Shown piece by piece: positions 1 to 13,680 of a stretch of 64,000 nucleotides of DNA; position 1 is the first letter of the stretch; every line of letters begins with the position of its first letter. This DNA comes from Bombus terrestris (Eukaryota; Arthropoda; Insecta; Hymenoptera; Apidae), in contig NC_063277.1 in assembly GCF_910591885.1 (NCBI RefSeq), positions 4,960,001 to 5,024,000 on the forward strand. The letters are read 5' to 3'. The notes under the pieces were generated by a model that worked only from the letters and a program-made list of their open reading frames with translations, was not told the DNA's origin and made no database searches. The position numbers and the translations under genes were made by a program.

Positions 1-1460
1 GTCATACGTTAATACGTAATACTATATAACGTTACGCGTTGTATGGTAATAGTATATAACGTTATACGTTACAACGTAATACTATATATCGTTATATGTT
101 TTAAGGTAATACTACATAACGTTAATCGTTATAACGTCGTACTATATAACGTTACACGTTGTATGGTAATACTATATGACGTCATACGTTATAACGTAAT
201 ACTATATAGCGTTACACGTTATATCGTAATAGTATATAACGTTATACGTTATAACGTAATACTACATAACGTTAAACGTTATAACGTCATACTATTAACG
301 TTACACGTTGTATGGTAATAGCATATGACGTTACACGTTATATCGTAATAGTATATAACGTTACACGTTGTATGGTAATAGTATATGACGTTATACGTTA
401 TTACGTAATACTATATAAAGTTACACGTTATATCGTAATAGTATATAACGTTGTACGTTATAACGTAATACTACATAACGTTAAACGTTATAACGTCATA
501 CTATTAACGTTACACGTTGTATGGTAATAGCATATGACGTTACACGTTATATCGTAATAGTATATAACGTTACACGTTGTATGGTAATAGCATATGACGT
601 TACACGTTATATCGTAATAGTATATAACGTTACACGTTGTATGGTAATAGTATATGACGTTATACGTTATAACGTAATACTATATAACATTACACGTTAT
701 ATCGTAATAGTATATAACGTTTCACGTTGTATGGTAATAGTATAAGACGTTATACGTTATTACGTAATACTATATAACGTTACACGTTGTATCGTAATAG
801 TATATAACGTTATACGTTATAACGTAATAGTATATAACGTTATATGTTTTAAGGTAATACTACATAACGTTAAACGTTATAACGTCATACTATATAACGT
901 TACACGTTGTATGGTAATAGTATATGACGTCATACGTTAGAACGTCATACTATATAGCGTTACACGTTGTATGGTAATACTATATGACGTCATACGGTAT
1001 AACGTAATACTATATAACGTTACACGTTGTATGGTAATAGTTTATGACGTTATAGGTTATGACGTAATACTATATAACGTTACACGTTGTATCGTAATAG
1101 TATATAACGTTACACGTTGTATGGTAATAGTATATAACGTTATACGTTACAACGTAATACTATTTAACGTTATACGTTATAACGTAATCCTATATAACGT
1201 TATATGTTTTAACTTAATTCTACATAACGTTAAACGTTATAACGTCATACTATATGACGTTACACGTTGTATGGTAATACTATATGACGTCATACGTTAT
1301 AACGTAATACTATATAACGTTACACGTTGTGTGGTAATAGTATATAACGTTATATGTTATAAAGAAATGCTTTATAACGTCATACGTTACAACGTAATAC
1401 TATAGAACGTTATACGTTATAACGTAATACTACATAACGTTAAACGTTATAACGTCATAC

Positions 1461-1474
1461 TATATATATATATA
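1461..1474 (+). repeat. (TA)7 expansion inside a monomer junction
   Basis: Where monomers normally join as CTATATAACG with three TA units, this junction has seven. It adds 8 bp and is the only change of more than 1 bp in monomer length that I needed to explain the phase of the window. It interrupts the open frame, which resumes in another frame from 1489. It appears in this copy only, so it is private and probably recent replication slippage. Confidence 0.9.
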
Positions 1475-2221
1475 ACGTTACACGTTGTATGGTAATAGTA
1501 TATGACGTTATACGTTTTAACGTAATACTATATAACGTTACACGTTGTATGGTAATAGTATATGACGTTATATGTTATAACGTAGTACTATATAACGTCA
1601 TACGTTACAACGTAATACTATATAACGTTACACGTTGTATACTAATAGTATATAACGTTATATGTTACAACGAAATACTATTTAACGTTATATGTTATAA
1701 CGTAATACTATATAACGTTACACGTAGTATGATAATAGTATATGTCGTTATGGGTTATAACGTAATACTATATAACGTCATACGTTACAACGTAATACTA
1801 TAAAACGTTACACGTTGTATGGTAATAGTATATGACGTCATACGTTATAACGTAAAACTATATAACGTTAGAGGTTATATCGTAATAGTATATAACGTTA
1901 TACGTTATAACGTAATACTACATAACGTTAAACGTTATAACGTCATACTATATAAAGTTACACGTTGTATGATAATAGTATATGACGTTATACGTTATAA
2001 CGTAATACTATATAACGTTACACGTTGTATGGTAACAGTATATGACGTCATACGTTATAACGTAATACTATATAACGTTATATGTTGTATGGTAATACTA
2101 TATGACGTCATACGTTATAACGTAATACTATATAACGTTACACGTTGTATGGTAATAGTATATAACGTTATACGTTACAACGTAATACTATATAGCGTTA
2201 CACGTTATATCGTAATAGTAT

Positions 2222-2251
2222 ATAACGTTATACGTTATAACGTAATACTAT
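2222..2251 (+). repeat. Exemplar monomer showing two 15-bp halves
   Basis: In this phase the monomer splits into ATAACGTTATACGTT (2222-2236) and ATAACGTAATACTAT (2237-2251), which agree at 12 of 15 positions. The 30-bp unit therefore looks like an old dimer of a 15-bp element whose halves diverged before the 30-bp unit was amplified. The CpG at monomer position 3 and the one at position 18 are the same site in the two halves. The commonest other type, at 2314-2343, keeps the same first-half pattern but has a more diverged second half (about 11 of 15 against the canonical second half). Confidence 0.85.
2231..2244. repeat. Perfect 14-bp palindrome TACGTTATAACGTA in the canonical monomer
   Basis: Positions 8-21 of each canonical monomer form this perfect palindrome. 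A second, TATAACGTTATA (2221-2232), spans the monomer junction and overlaps it by two bases. Both recur at 30-bp spacing wherever type A follows a monomer ending CTATAT. AACGTT, the AclI recognition sequence, occurs once in most monomers. Short hairpins or cruciforms are possible; no function is implied by the sequence. Confidence 0.85.
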
Positions 2252-2340
2252 ATAACGTTATATGTTTTAAGGTAATACTACATAACGTTAAACGTTATAA
2301 CGTCGTACTATATAACGTTACACGTTGTATGGTAATAGTA

Positions 2341-2352
2341 TATGACGTCATA
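2341..2352. promoter_or_regulatory. TGACGTCA (CRE-like) palindrome at type C junctions, exemplar
   Basis: 2343-2350 is TGACGTCA, the full palindromic consensus bound by CREB/ATF-type bZIP proteins, here inside TATGACGTCATA. It forms where a type C monomer follows a monomer ending TATAT and is present in dozens of copies, mostly left of 23.4 kb (for example near 179, 928, 988, 1288, 1839, 23339, 26458 and 35066). A second context puts the same octamer inside a monomer, as at 33460-33467. Seen: the motif. Inference: that any protein binds it. Confidence 0.5.
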
Positions 2353-2613
2353 CGTTATGACGTAATACTATATAACGTTACACGTTGTATCGTAATAGTA
2401 TATAACGTTATACGTTATAACGTAATACTATATAACGTTATATGTTTTAAGGTAATACTACATAACGTTAAACGTTATAACGTCGTACTATATAACGTTA
2501 CACGTTGGATGGTAATAGTATATGACGTCATACGTTATAACGTCATACTATATAAAGTTACACGTTGTATGGTAATAGTATATGACGTTATACGTTATAA
2601 CGTAATACTATAT

Positions 2614-2643
2614 AACGTTACACGTTATATCGTAATAGTATAT
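2614..2643 (+). repeat. Monomer type F exemplar
   Basis: Type F begins AACGTTACACG like type B but continues TTATATCGTAATAG, so it combines the first half of B with a different second half. It usually stands directly before a type B monomer and is frequent in the left and middle parts. A related type H, for example at 1864-1893, has AACGTTAGAGG at its start and marks one block type; H appears near 1864, 3064, 3880, 4744, 5324, 9364, 13144, 16534, 20824, 23374 and 26494, among other places. Confidence 0.8.
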
Positions 2644-3240
2644 AACGTTACACGTTGTATGGTAATATTATATGACGTTATACGTTATAACGTAATACTA
2701 TATAACGTTGCACGTTATATCGTAATAGTATATAACGTTACACGTTGTATGGTAATAGTATATAACGTTATACGTTATAACGTAATACTATATAACGTTA
2801 TATGTTTTAAGGTAATACTACATAACGTTAAACGTTATAACGTCATACTATATAACGTTACACGTTGTATGGTAATACTATATGACGTCATACGTTATAA
2901 CGTAATACTATATAGCGTTACACGTTATATCGTAATAGTATATAACGTTATACGTTATAACGTAATACTACACAACGTTAAACGCTATAACGTCATACTA
3001 TTAACGTTACACGTTGTATGGTAATAGTATATGACGTCATACGTCATAACGTAAAACTATATAACGTTAGAGGTTATATCGTAATAGTATATAACGTTAT
3101 ACGTTATAACGTAATACTACATAACGTTAAACGTTATACCGTCATACTATATAACGTTACACGTTGTATGGTAATAGTATATGACGTTATACGTTATAGC
3201 GTAATACTATATAACGTTACACGTTATATCGTAATAGTAT

Positions 3241-4410
3241 ATAACGTTATACGTTATAAAGTAATGCTTTATAACGTCATGCGTTACAACGTAATACTAT
3301 ATAACGTTACACGTTGAATGGTAATAGCGTATAACGTTATACGTTACAACGTAATACTATTTAACGTTATACCTTATAAGGTAATGCTATATAACGTTAT
3401 ATGTTTTAACTTAATTCTACATAACGTTAAACGATATAACGTCATACTATATAACGTTACACGTTACATCGTAATAGTATATAACGTTACACGTTGTATG
3501 GTAGTAGTATATAACGATATACGTTACAACGTAATACTATTTAACGTTATACGTTATAACATAATACTATATAACGTTACACGTTATATCGTAATAGTAT
3601 GTAACGTTATACGTTATAAAGTAATACTATATAACGTCATACGTTACAACGTAATACTATATAACGTTGCACGTTGTATGGTAATAGTGTATAACGTTAT
3701 ACGTTAAAACGTAATACTATTTAACGTTATACGTTATATCGTAATACTATATAACGTTATATGTTTTAAGGTAATACTACATAACGTTAAACGTTATAAC
3801 GTCGTACTATATAACGTTACACGTTGTATGGTAATAGTATATGACGTCATACGTTATAACGTAATACTATATAACGTTAGAGGTTATATCGTAATAGTAT
3901 ATAACGTTATACGTTATAACGTAATACTGTATAACGTTATATGTTTTAAGGTAATACTACATAACGTTAAACGTTATAACGTAATACTATATAACGTTAT
4001 ACGTTATAAAGTAATGCTTTATAACGTCATGCGTTACAACGTAATACTATATAACGTTACACGTTGAATGGTAATAGCGTATAACGTTATACGTTACAAC
4101 GTAATACTATTTAACGTTATACGTTATAAGGTAATGCTATATAACGTTATATGTTTTAACTTAATTCTACATAACGTTAAACGATATAACGTCATACTAT
4201 ATAACGTTACACGTTACATCGTAATAGTATATAACGTTACACGTTGTATGGTAGTAGTATATAACGATATACGTTACAACGTAATACTATTTAACGTTAT
4301 ACGTTATAACGTAATACTATATAACGTTACACGTTATATCGTAATAGTATGTAACGTTATACGTTATAAAGTAATACTATATAACGTCATACGTTACAAC
4401 GTAATACTAT
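3241..4410 (+). repeat. 750-bp-offset duplication of a 420-bp cassette
   Basis: 3241-3660 and 3991-4410 match with only a few substitutions at an offset of 750 bp (25 monomers). The cassette carries a marker monomer with TTGAATGGTAATAGCG (near 3314 and 4064), followed by a D-like monomer with TTTTAACTTAATTC. The same marker, with much of the cassette around it, appears again near 18581, 21071, 23621, 26740 and 35375, so the cassette is dispersed over about 32 kb. Confidence 0.85.
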
Positions 4411-4680
4411 ATAACGTTATACGTTATATCGTAATACTATATAACGTTATATGTTTTAAGGTAATACTACATAACGTTAAACGTTATAACGTCGTACTAT
4501 ATAACGTTACGCGTTGTATGGTAATACTATATGACGTCATACGTTATAACGTAATGCTTTATAACGTCATACGTTACAACGTAATACTATATAACGTTAT
4601 ACGTTATATCGTAATACTATATAACGTTATATGTTTTAAGGTAATACTACATAACGTTAAACGTTATAACGTCGTACTAT
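4381..4680 (+). repeat. 180-bp-offset (6-monomer) duplication
   Basis: 4381-4500 and 4561-4680 are identical as far as I can read by eye, offset by 180 bp or six monomers. The spacer monomers at 4501-4560 differ, including a GCG and a TGCTTT variant. A similar 180-bp offset repeat joins 2221-2340 to 2401-2520. Confidence 0.85.
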
Positions 4681-5700
4681 ATAACGTTACACGTTGTATG
4701 GTAATAGTATATGACGTCATACGTTATAACGTAATACTATATAACGTTAGAGGTTATATCGTAATAGTATATAACGTAATACGTTATAACGTAATACTAC
4801 ATAACGTTCAACGTTATAACGTCATACTATATAAAGTTACACGTTGTATGGTAATAGTATATGACGTTAAACGTTATAACGTCATACTATATAACGTTAC
4901 ACGTTGTATGGTAATACTAAATGACGTCATACGTTATAACGTAATACTATATAACGTTACACGTTGTATGGTAATAGTATATAACGTTATACGTTACAAC
5001 ATAATACTATTTAACGTTATACAGTATAACGTAATACTATATAACGTTATATGTTTTAACTTAATTCTACATAACGTTAAACGTTATAACGTCATACTAT
5101 GTAACGTTACACGTTGTATGGTAATAGTATATGACGTTATACGTTTTAACGTAATACTATATAACGTTAAACGTTGTATGGTAATAGTATATGACGTTAT
5201 ATGTTATAACGTAATACTATATAACGTCATACGTTACAACGTAATACTATAAAACGTTACACGTTGTATGGTAATAGTATATGACGTCATACGTTATAAC
5301 GTAAAACTATATAACGTTAGAGGTTATATCGTAATAGTATATAACGTTATACGTTATAACGTAATACTACATAACGTTAAACGTTGTAACGTCATACTAT
5401 AAAACGTTACACGTTGTATGGTAGTAGTATATAACGTTATACGTTATAACGTAATACTACATAACGTTAAACGTTATACCGTCATACTATATAACGTTAC
5501 ACGTTGTATGGTAATAGTATATGACGTCATACGTTATAACGTAAAACTATATAACGTTAGAGGTTATATCGTAATAGTATATAACGTTATACGTTATAAC
5601 GTAATACTACATAACGTTAAACGTTATAACGTCATACTATATAACGTTACACGTTGTATGGTAATAGTATATGACGTTATACGTTATAACGTAATACTAT

Positions 5701-7480
5701 ATAACGTTACGCGTTGTATGGTAATAGTATATGACGTCATACGTTATAACGTAATACTATATAACGTTATATGTTGTATGGTAATACTATATGACGTCAT
5801 ACGTTATAACGTAATACTATATAACGTTACACGTTATATCGTAATAGTATATAACGTTACACGTTGTATGGGAATATTATATAACGTTATACGTTATAAC
5901 GTAATACTACATAACGTTAAACGTTATAACGTCATACTATATAACGTTACACGTTGTATCGTAATAGTATATAACGTTATACGTTATAACGTAATACTAT
6001 ATAACGTTATATGTTTTAAGGTAATACTACATAACGTTAAACGTTATAACGTCGTACTATATAACGTTACACGTTGTATGGTAATAGTATATGACGTCAT
6101 ACGTTATAACGTCATATTATATAAAGTTACACGTTGTATGGTAATAGTATATGACGCTATACGTTATAACGTAATACTGTATAACGTTACACGTTATATC
6201 GTAATAGTATATAACGTTACACGTTGTATGGTAATAGTATATGACGTTATACGTTATTACGTAATACTATATAAAGTTACACGTTATATCGTAATAGTAT
6301 ATAACGTTATAGGTTATAACGTAATACTACATAACGTTAAACGTTATAACGTCATACTATATAAAGTTACACGTTGTATGGTATTAGTATATGACGTTAT
6401 ACGTTATAACGTAATACTATATAACATTACACGTTATATCGTAATGGTATATAACGTTTCACGTTGTATGGTAATAGTATATGACGTTATACGTTATTAC
6501 GTAATACTATACAACGTTACACGTTGTATCGTAATAGTATATAACGTTATACGTTATAACGCAATACTATATAACGTTACACGTTGTATGGTAATAGTAT
6601 ATGACGTCATACGTTATAACGTAATACTATATAACGTTATATGTTGTATGGTAATACTATATGACGTCATACGTTATAACGTAATACTATATAACGTTAC
6701 ACGTTATACCGTAATAGTATATAACGTTACACGTTGTATCGTAATAGTATATAACGTTACACGTTGTATGGTAATAGTATATGACGTTATACGTTATTAC
6801 GTAATACTATATAAAGTTACACGTTATATCGTAATAGTATATAACGTTATAGGTTATAACGTAATACTACATAACGTTAAACGTTATAACGTCATACTAT
6901 ATAAAGTTACACGTTGTATGGTATTAGTATATGACGTTATACGTTATAACGTAATACTATATAACATTACACGTTATATCGTAATGGTATATAACGTTTC
7001 ACGTTGTATGGTAATAGTATATGACGTTATACGTTATTACGTAATACTATATAACGTTACACGTTGTATGGTAATAGTATATGACGTCATACGTTATAAC
7101 GTAATACTATATAACGTTATATGTTGTATGGTAATACTATATGACGTCATACGTTATAACGTAATACTATATAACGTTACACGTTATATCGTAATAGTAT
7201 ATAACGTTACACGTTGTATGGGAATATTATATAACGTTATACGTTATAACGTAATACTACATAACGTTAAACGTTATAACGTCATACTATATAACGTTAC
7301 ACGTTGTATCGTAATAGTATATAACGTTATACGTTATAACGTAATACTATATAACGTTATATGTTTTAAGGTAATACTACATAACGTTAAACGTTATAAC
7401 GTCGTACTATATAACGTTACACGTTGTATGGTAATAGTATATGACGTCATACGTTATAACGTCATACTATATAAAGTTAC
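5701..7480 (+). repeat. Nested 480, 540 and 1,350-bp duplications
   Basis: Three overlapping duplications are visible. 5701-6130 matches 7051-7480 at an offset of 1,350 bp (45 monomers) with about two substitutions. 6241-6480 matches 6781-7020 at 540 bp (18 monomers), including the rare marker GGTATTAG. 6571-6720 matches 7051-7200 at 480 bp (16 monomers). The overlap of offsets implies at least two successive unequal exchanges in this 1.8 kb. Confidence 0.85.
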
Positions 7481-10079
7481 ACGTTATATCGTAATGGTAT
7501 ATAACGTTTCACGTTGTATGGTAATAGTTTATGACGTTATACGTTATGACGTAATACTATATAACGCTACACGTTGTATCGTAATAGTATATAACGTTAC
7601 ACGTTGTATGGTAATAGTATATAACGTTATACGTTAAAACGTAATACTATTTAACGTTATACGTTATATCGTAATACTATATAACGTTATATGTTTTAAG
7701 GTAATACTACATAACGTTAAACGTTATAACGTCGTACTATATAACGTTAGACGTCGTATGGTAATAGTATATGACGTCATACATTATAACGTAATACTAT
7801 ATAACGTTAGAGGTTATATCGTAATAGTATATAACGTTGTACGTTATAACGTAATACTACATAACGTTAAACGTTATAACGTCATACTATATAACGTTAC
7901 ACGTTGTATGGTAATAGTATATAACATTATATGTTATAACGTCATACTATATAACGTTACACGTTGTATGGTAATAGTATATGACGTTATACGTTATTAC
8001 GTAATACTATATAAAGTTACACGTTATATCGTAATGGTATATAACGTTTCACGTTGTATGGTAATAGTATATGACGTTATACGTTATTACGTAATACTAT
8101 ATAACGTTACACGTTGTATCGTAATAGTATATAACGTTATACGTTATAACGTAATACTATATAACGTTATATGTTTTAAGGTAATACTACATAACGTTAA
8201 ACGTTATAACGTCATACTATATAACGTTACACGTTGTATGGTAATAGTATATGACGTCATACGTTATAACGTCGTACTATATAACGTTACACGTTGTATG
8301 GTAATACTATATGACGTCATACGGTATAACGTAATACTATATAACGTTACACGTTCTATGGTAATAGTTTATGACGTTATACGTTATGACGTAATAGTAT
8401 ATAAGGTTACACGTTGTATGGTAATAGTATATAACGTTATACGTTACAACGTAATACTATTTAACGTTATACGTTATAACGTAATACTATATAACGTTAT
8501 ATGTTTTAACTTAATTCTACATAACGTTAAACGTTATAACGTCATACTATATGACGTTACACGTTGTATGGTAATACTATATGACGTCATACGTTATAGC
8601 GTAGTACTATATAACGTCATACGTTACAACGTAATACTATATAACGTTACACGTTGTATACTAATAGTATATAACGTTATATGTTACAACGTAATACTAT
8701 TTAACGTTATATGTTATAACGTAATACTATATAACGTTATATGTTTTAACTTAATTCTACATAACGTTAAACGTTATAACGTCATACTATATGACGTTAT
8801 ACGTTGAATGGTAATCCTATATGACGTCAGACGTTATAACGTAATACTATATAACGTTACACGTTGTGTGGTAATAGTATATAACGTTATATGTTATAAA
8901 GAAATGCTTTATAACGTCATACGTTACAACGTAATACTATAGAACGTTACACGTTATAACGTAATACTACATAACGTTAAACGTTATAACGTCATACTAT
9001 ATAACGTTACACGTTGTATGGTAATAGTATATGACGTTACACGTTGTATGGTAATAGTATATGACGTTATACGTTATAACGTAATACTATATAACGTTAC
9101 ACGTTATATCGTAATAGTATATAACGTTACACGTTGTATACTAATAGTATATAACGTTATATGTTACAACGTAATACTATTTAACGTTATATGTTATAAC
9201 GTAATACTATATAACGTTACACGTAGTATGATAATAGTATATGTCGTTATGGGTTATAACGTAATACTATATAACGTCATACGTTACAACGTAATACTAT
9301 AAAACGTTACACGTTGTATGGTAATAGTATATGACGTCATACATTATAACGTAAAACTATATAACGTTAGAGGTTATATCGTAATAGTATATAACGTTAT
9401 ACGTTATAACGTAATACTATATAACGTTACACGTTATATCGTAATACTATATAACGTTACAGGTTATATCGTAATAGTATATAACGTTATACGTTATAAC
9501 GTAATACTACATAACGTTAAACGTTATAACGTCATACTATATAAAGTTACACGTTGTATGGTAATAGTATATGACGTTATAGGTTATAACGTAATACTAT
9601 ATAACGTTACACGTTATATCGTAATAGTATATAACGTTACACGTTGTATGGTAATAGTATATAACGTTATACGTTATAACGTAATACTATATAACGTTAT
9701 ATGTTTTAAGGTAATACTACATAACGTTAAACGTTATAACGTCATACTATATAACGTTACACGTTGTATGGTAATACTATATGACGTCATACGTTATAAC
9801 GTAATACTATATAGCGTTACACGTTATATCGTTATAGTATATAACGTTATACGTTATAACGTAATACTACATAACGTTAAACGTTATAACGTCATACTAT
9901 TAACGTTACACGTTGTATGGTAATAGTATATGACGATATACGTTAGGACATAATACTATATAACGTTACACGTTGTATCGTAATAGTATATAACGTTATA
10001 CGTTATAACGTAATACTATATAACGTTATATGTTTTAAGGTAATACTACATAACGTTAAACGTTATAACGTCGTACTAT

Positions 10080-13000
10080 ATAACGTTACACGTTGTATGG
10101 TAATAGTATATGACGTTATACGTTATAACGTAATACTATATAACGTTACACGTTATATCGTAATAGTATATAACGTTACACGTTGTATGGTAATAGTATA
10201 TGACGTTATACGTTATAACGTAATACTATATAACGTTACACGTTATATCGTAATAGTATATAACGTTACACGTTGTATGGTAATAGTATATAACGTTATA
10301 CGTTATAACGTAATACTATATAACGTTATATGTTTTAAGGTAATACTACATAACGTTAAACGTTATAACGTCATACTATATAACGTTATACGTTGTATGG
10401 TAATAGTATATGACGTCATACGTTATGACGTAATACTATATAACGTTACACGTTGTATCGTAATACTATATAACGTCATACGTTACAACGTAATACTATA
10501 TAACGTTGCACGTTGTATGGTAATAGTGTATAACGTTATACGTTAAAACGTAATACTATTTAACGTTATACGTTATATCCTAATACTATATAACGTTATA
10601 TGTTTTAAGGTTAGACTACATAACGTTAAACGTTATAACGTCGTACTATATAACGTTACACGATGTATGGTAATAGTATATAACGTTATACGTTACAACG
10701 TAATACTATTTAACGTTATACGTTATAACGTAATACTATATAACGATATATGTTTTAACTTACTTCTACATAACGTTAAACGTTATAACGTCATACTATA
10801 TAACGTTACACGTTGTATGGTAATAGTATATGACGTCATACGTTATAACGTCATACTATATAAAGTTACACGTTGTATGGTAATAGTATATGACGTTATA
10901 CGTTATAACGTAATACTATATAACGTTACACGCTATATCGTAATAGTATATAACGTTACACGTTGTATGGTAATAGTATATGACGTTATACGTTATTACG
11001 TAATACTATATAAAGTTACACGTTATATCGTAATAGTATATAACGTTATACGTTATAACGTAATACTACATAACGTTAAACGTTATAACGTCATACTATA
11101 TAAAGTTACACGTTGCATGGTAATAGTATATGACGTTAAACGTTATAACGTCATACTATATAACGTTACACGTTGTATGGTAATACTATATGACGTCATA
11201 CGTTATAACGTAATGCTTCATAACGTTATACGTTATAACGTAATACTATATAACGTTATATGTTTTAAGGTAATACTACATAACGTTAAACGTTATAACG
11301 TCATACTATATAACGTTATACGTTGTATGGTAATAGTATATGACGTCATACGTTATGACGTAATACTATATAACGTTACACGTTGTATCGTAATACTATA
11401 TAACGTCATACGTTACAACGTAATACTATATAACGTTGCACGTTGTATGGTAATAGTGTATAACGTTATACGTTAAAACGTAATACTATTTAACGTTATA
11501 CGTTATATCCTAATACTATATAACGTTATATGTTTTAAGGTTAGACTACATAACGTTAAACGTTATAACGTCGTACTATATAACGTTACACGTTGTATGG
11601 TAATAGTATATAACGTTATACGTTACAACGTAATACTATTTAACGTTATATGTTATAACGTAATACTATATAACGATATATGTTTTAACTTAATTCTACA
11701 TAACGTTAAACGTTATAACGTCATACTATATAACGTTACACGTTGTATGGTAATAGTATATGACGTTATACGTTATAACGTAATACTATATAACGTTACA
11801 CGTTATATCGTAATAGTATATAACGTTACACGTTGTATGGTAACAGTATATAACGTTATACGTTATAACGTAATACTATATAACGTTATATGTTTTAAGG
11901 TAATACTACATAACGTTAAACGTTATAACGTCATACTATATAACGTTGCACGTTGTATCGTAATAGTGTATAACGTTATACGTTAAAACGTAATACTATT
12001 TAACGTTATACGTTATATCCTAATACTATATAACGTTATATGTTTTAAGGTAATACTACATAACGTTAAACGTTATAACGTCGTACTATATAACGTTACA
12101 CGTTGTATGGTAATAGTATATGACGTCATACGTTATAACGTCATACTATATAAAGTTACACGTTGCATGGTAATAGTATATGACGTTATACGTTATAACG
12201 TAATACTATATAACGTTACACGTTGTATCGTAATAGTATATGACGTCATACGTTATAACGTTATACTATATAACGTTACACGTTGTATGGTAATACTATA
12301 TGACGTCATACGGTATAACGTAATACTATATAACGTTACACGTTGTATGGTAATAGTTTATGACGTTATACGTTATAACGTCATACTATATAACGTTACA
12401 CGTTGTATGGTAATAGTATAAGACGTCATACGTTAGAACGTTATACTATATAACGTTACACGTTGTATGGTAATACTATATGACGTCATACGGTATAACG
12501 TAATACTATATAACGTTACACGTTGTATGGTAATAGTTTATGACGTTATACGTTATGACGTAATACTATATAACGTTACACGTTGTATCGTAATAGTATA
12601 TAACGTTACACGTTGTGTGGTAATAGTATATAACGTTATATGTTATAAAGAAATGCTTTATAACGTCATACGTTACAACGTAATACTATAGAACGTTACA
12701 CGTTATAACGTAATACTACATAACGTTAAACGTTATAACGTCATACTATATAACGTTACACGTTGTATGGTAATAGTATATGACGTTATACGTTTTAACG
12801 TAATACTATATAACGTTACACGTTGTATGATAATAGTATATGACGTTATATGTTATAACGTAGTACTATATAACGTCATACGTTACAACGTAATACTATA
12901 TAACGTTACACGTTGTATACTAATAGTATATAACGTTATATGTTACAACGTAATACTATTTAACGTTATATGTTATAACGTAATACTATATAACGTTACA

Positions 13001-13680
13001 CGTAGTATGATAATAGTATATGTCGTTATGGGTTATAACGTAATACTATATAACGTCATACGTTACAACGTAATACTATAAAACGTTACACGTTGTATGG
13101 TAATAGTATATGACGTCATACGATATAACGTAAAACTATATAACGTTAGAGGTTATATCGTAATAGTATATAACGTTATACGTTATAACGTAATACTACA
13201 TAACGTTGAACGTTATAACGTCATACTATATAAAGTTACACGTTGTATGGTAATAGTATATGACGTTATACGTTATAACGTAATACTATATAACGTTACA
13301 CGTTATATCGTAATACTATATAACGTTACAGGTTATATCGTAATAGTATATAACGTTATACGTTATAACGTAATACTACATAACGTTAAACGTTGTAACG
13401 TCATACTATATAAAGTTACACGTTGTATGGTAATAGTATATGACGTTATAGGTTATAACGTAATACTATATAACGTTACACGTTATATCGTAATAGTATA
13501 TAACGTTACACGTTGTATGGTAATAGTATATAACGTTGTACGTTATAACGTAATACTGTATAACGTTATATGTTTTAAGGTAATACTACATAACGTTAAA
13601 CGTTATAACGTCGTACTATATAACGTTACACGTTGTATGGTAATAGTATATGACGTCATACGTTATAACGTCATACTATA
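10080..13680 (+). repeat. 3.5-kb higher-order repeat, copy 1
   Basis: This block aligns with the next one at an offset of 3,600 bp near 10081-10920, 3,510 bp near 11477-12840, and 3,390 bp near 12991-13560. The steps are whole-monomer deletions in copy 2: 90 bp near 14,550 and 120 bp near 16,380. The identity is high; for example 10561-10620 equals 14161-14220. Rare markers shared by both copies include TTATATCC, GGTTAGACTAC and AAAGAAATGC. Inside copy 1 a smaller near-duplicate (ends near 10546 and 11476) shows a further 930-bp offset. Confidence 0.85.

Larger units (their letters stand above)
2224..2373 (+). repeat. 150-bp pentamer of monomer types A-D-E-B-C
   Basis: Five monomer types follow each other here: A (2224-2253, canonical); D (2254-2283, centre TATGTTTTAAGG, end CTACAT); E (2284-2313, starts AACGTTAAACG); B (2314-2343, with CACGTTGTATGGTAATAG); and C (2344-2373, starts GACGTCATACG). 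The same order recurs many times in the left third, for example with A starting at 2404, 2764, 5984, 7334, 8144 and 9664, with small changes in the last members. D is almost always followed by E across the window, which shows that amplification moved groups of monomers rather than single ones. Confidence 0.85.
1..10080 (+). repeat. Left segment: mixed monomers with nested duplications
   Basis: This stretch holds only satellite. It is rich in types A to F and H, and especially in type C, which carries TGACGTCA at the monomer junction. It includes the one (TA)7 expansion at 1461-1474 and four 1-bp-short monomers (near 291, 500, 2997 and 9896). Duplications are short and overlapping (offsets 180, 480, 540, 750 and 1,350 bp, listed separately), with no single long period. 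A marker monomer containing TTATGGG (near 1749 and 9249) recurs later near 13029, 16419, 20704, 23254 and 26374. Confidence 0.85.

Noticed and set aside
2221..2260. TATA boxes and promoters at each CTATATAACG junction
   Set aside because: The string occurs in almost every monomer simply because it is the junction sequence. No gene follows, so promoter calls would be meaningless.
2224..2373. CENP-B box
   Set aside because: The monomers lack the TTCG and CGGG cores of the box in the spacing required; ACGT and AACGTT do not substitute for them.
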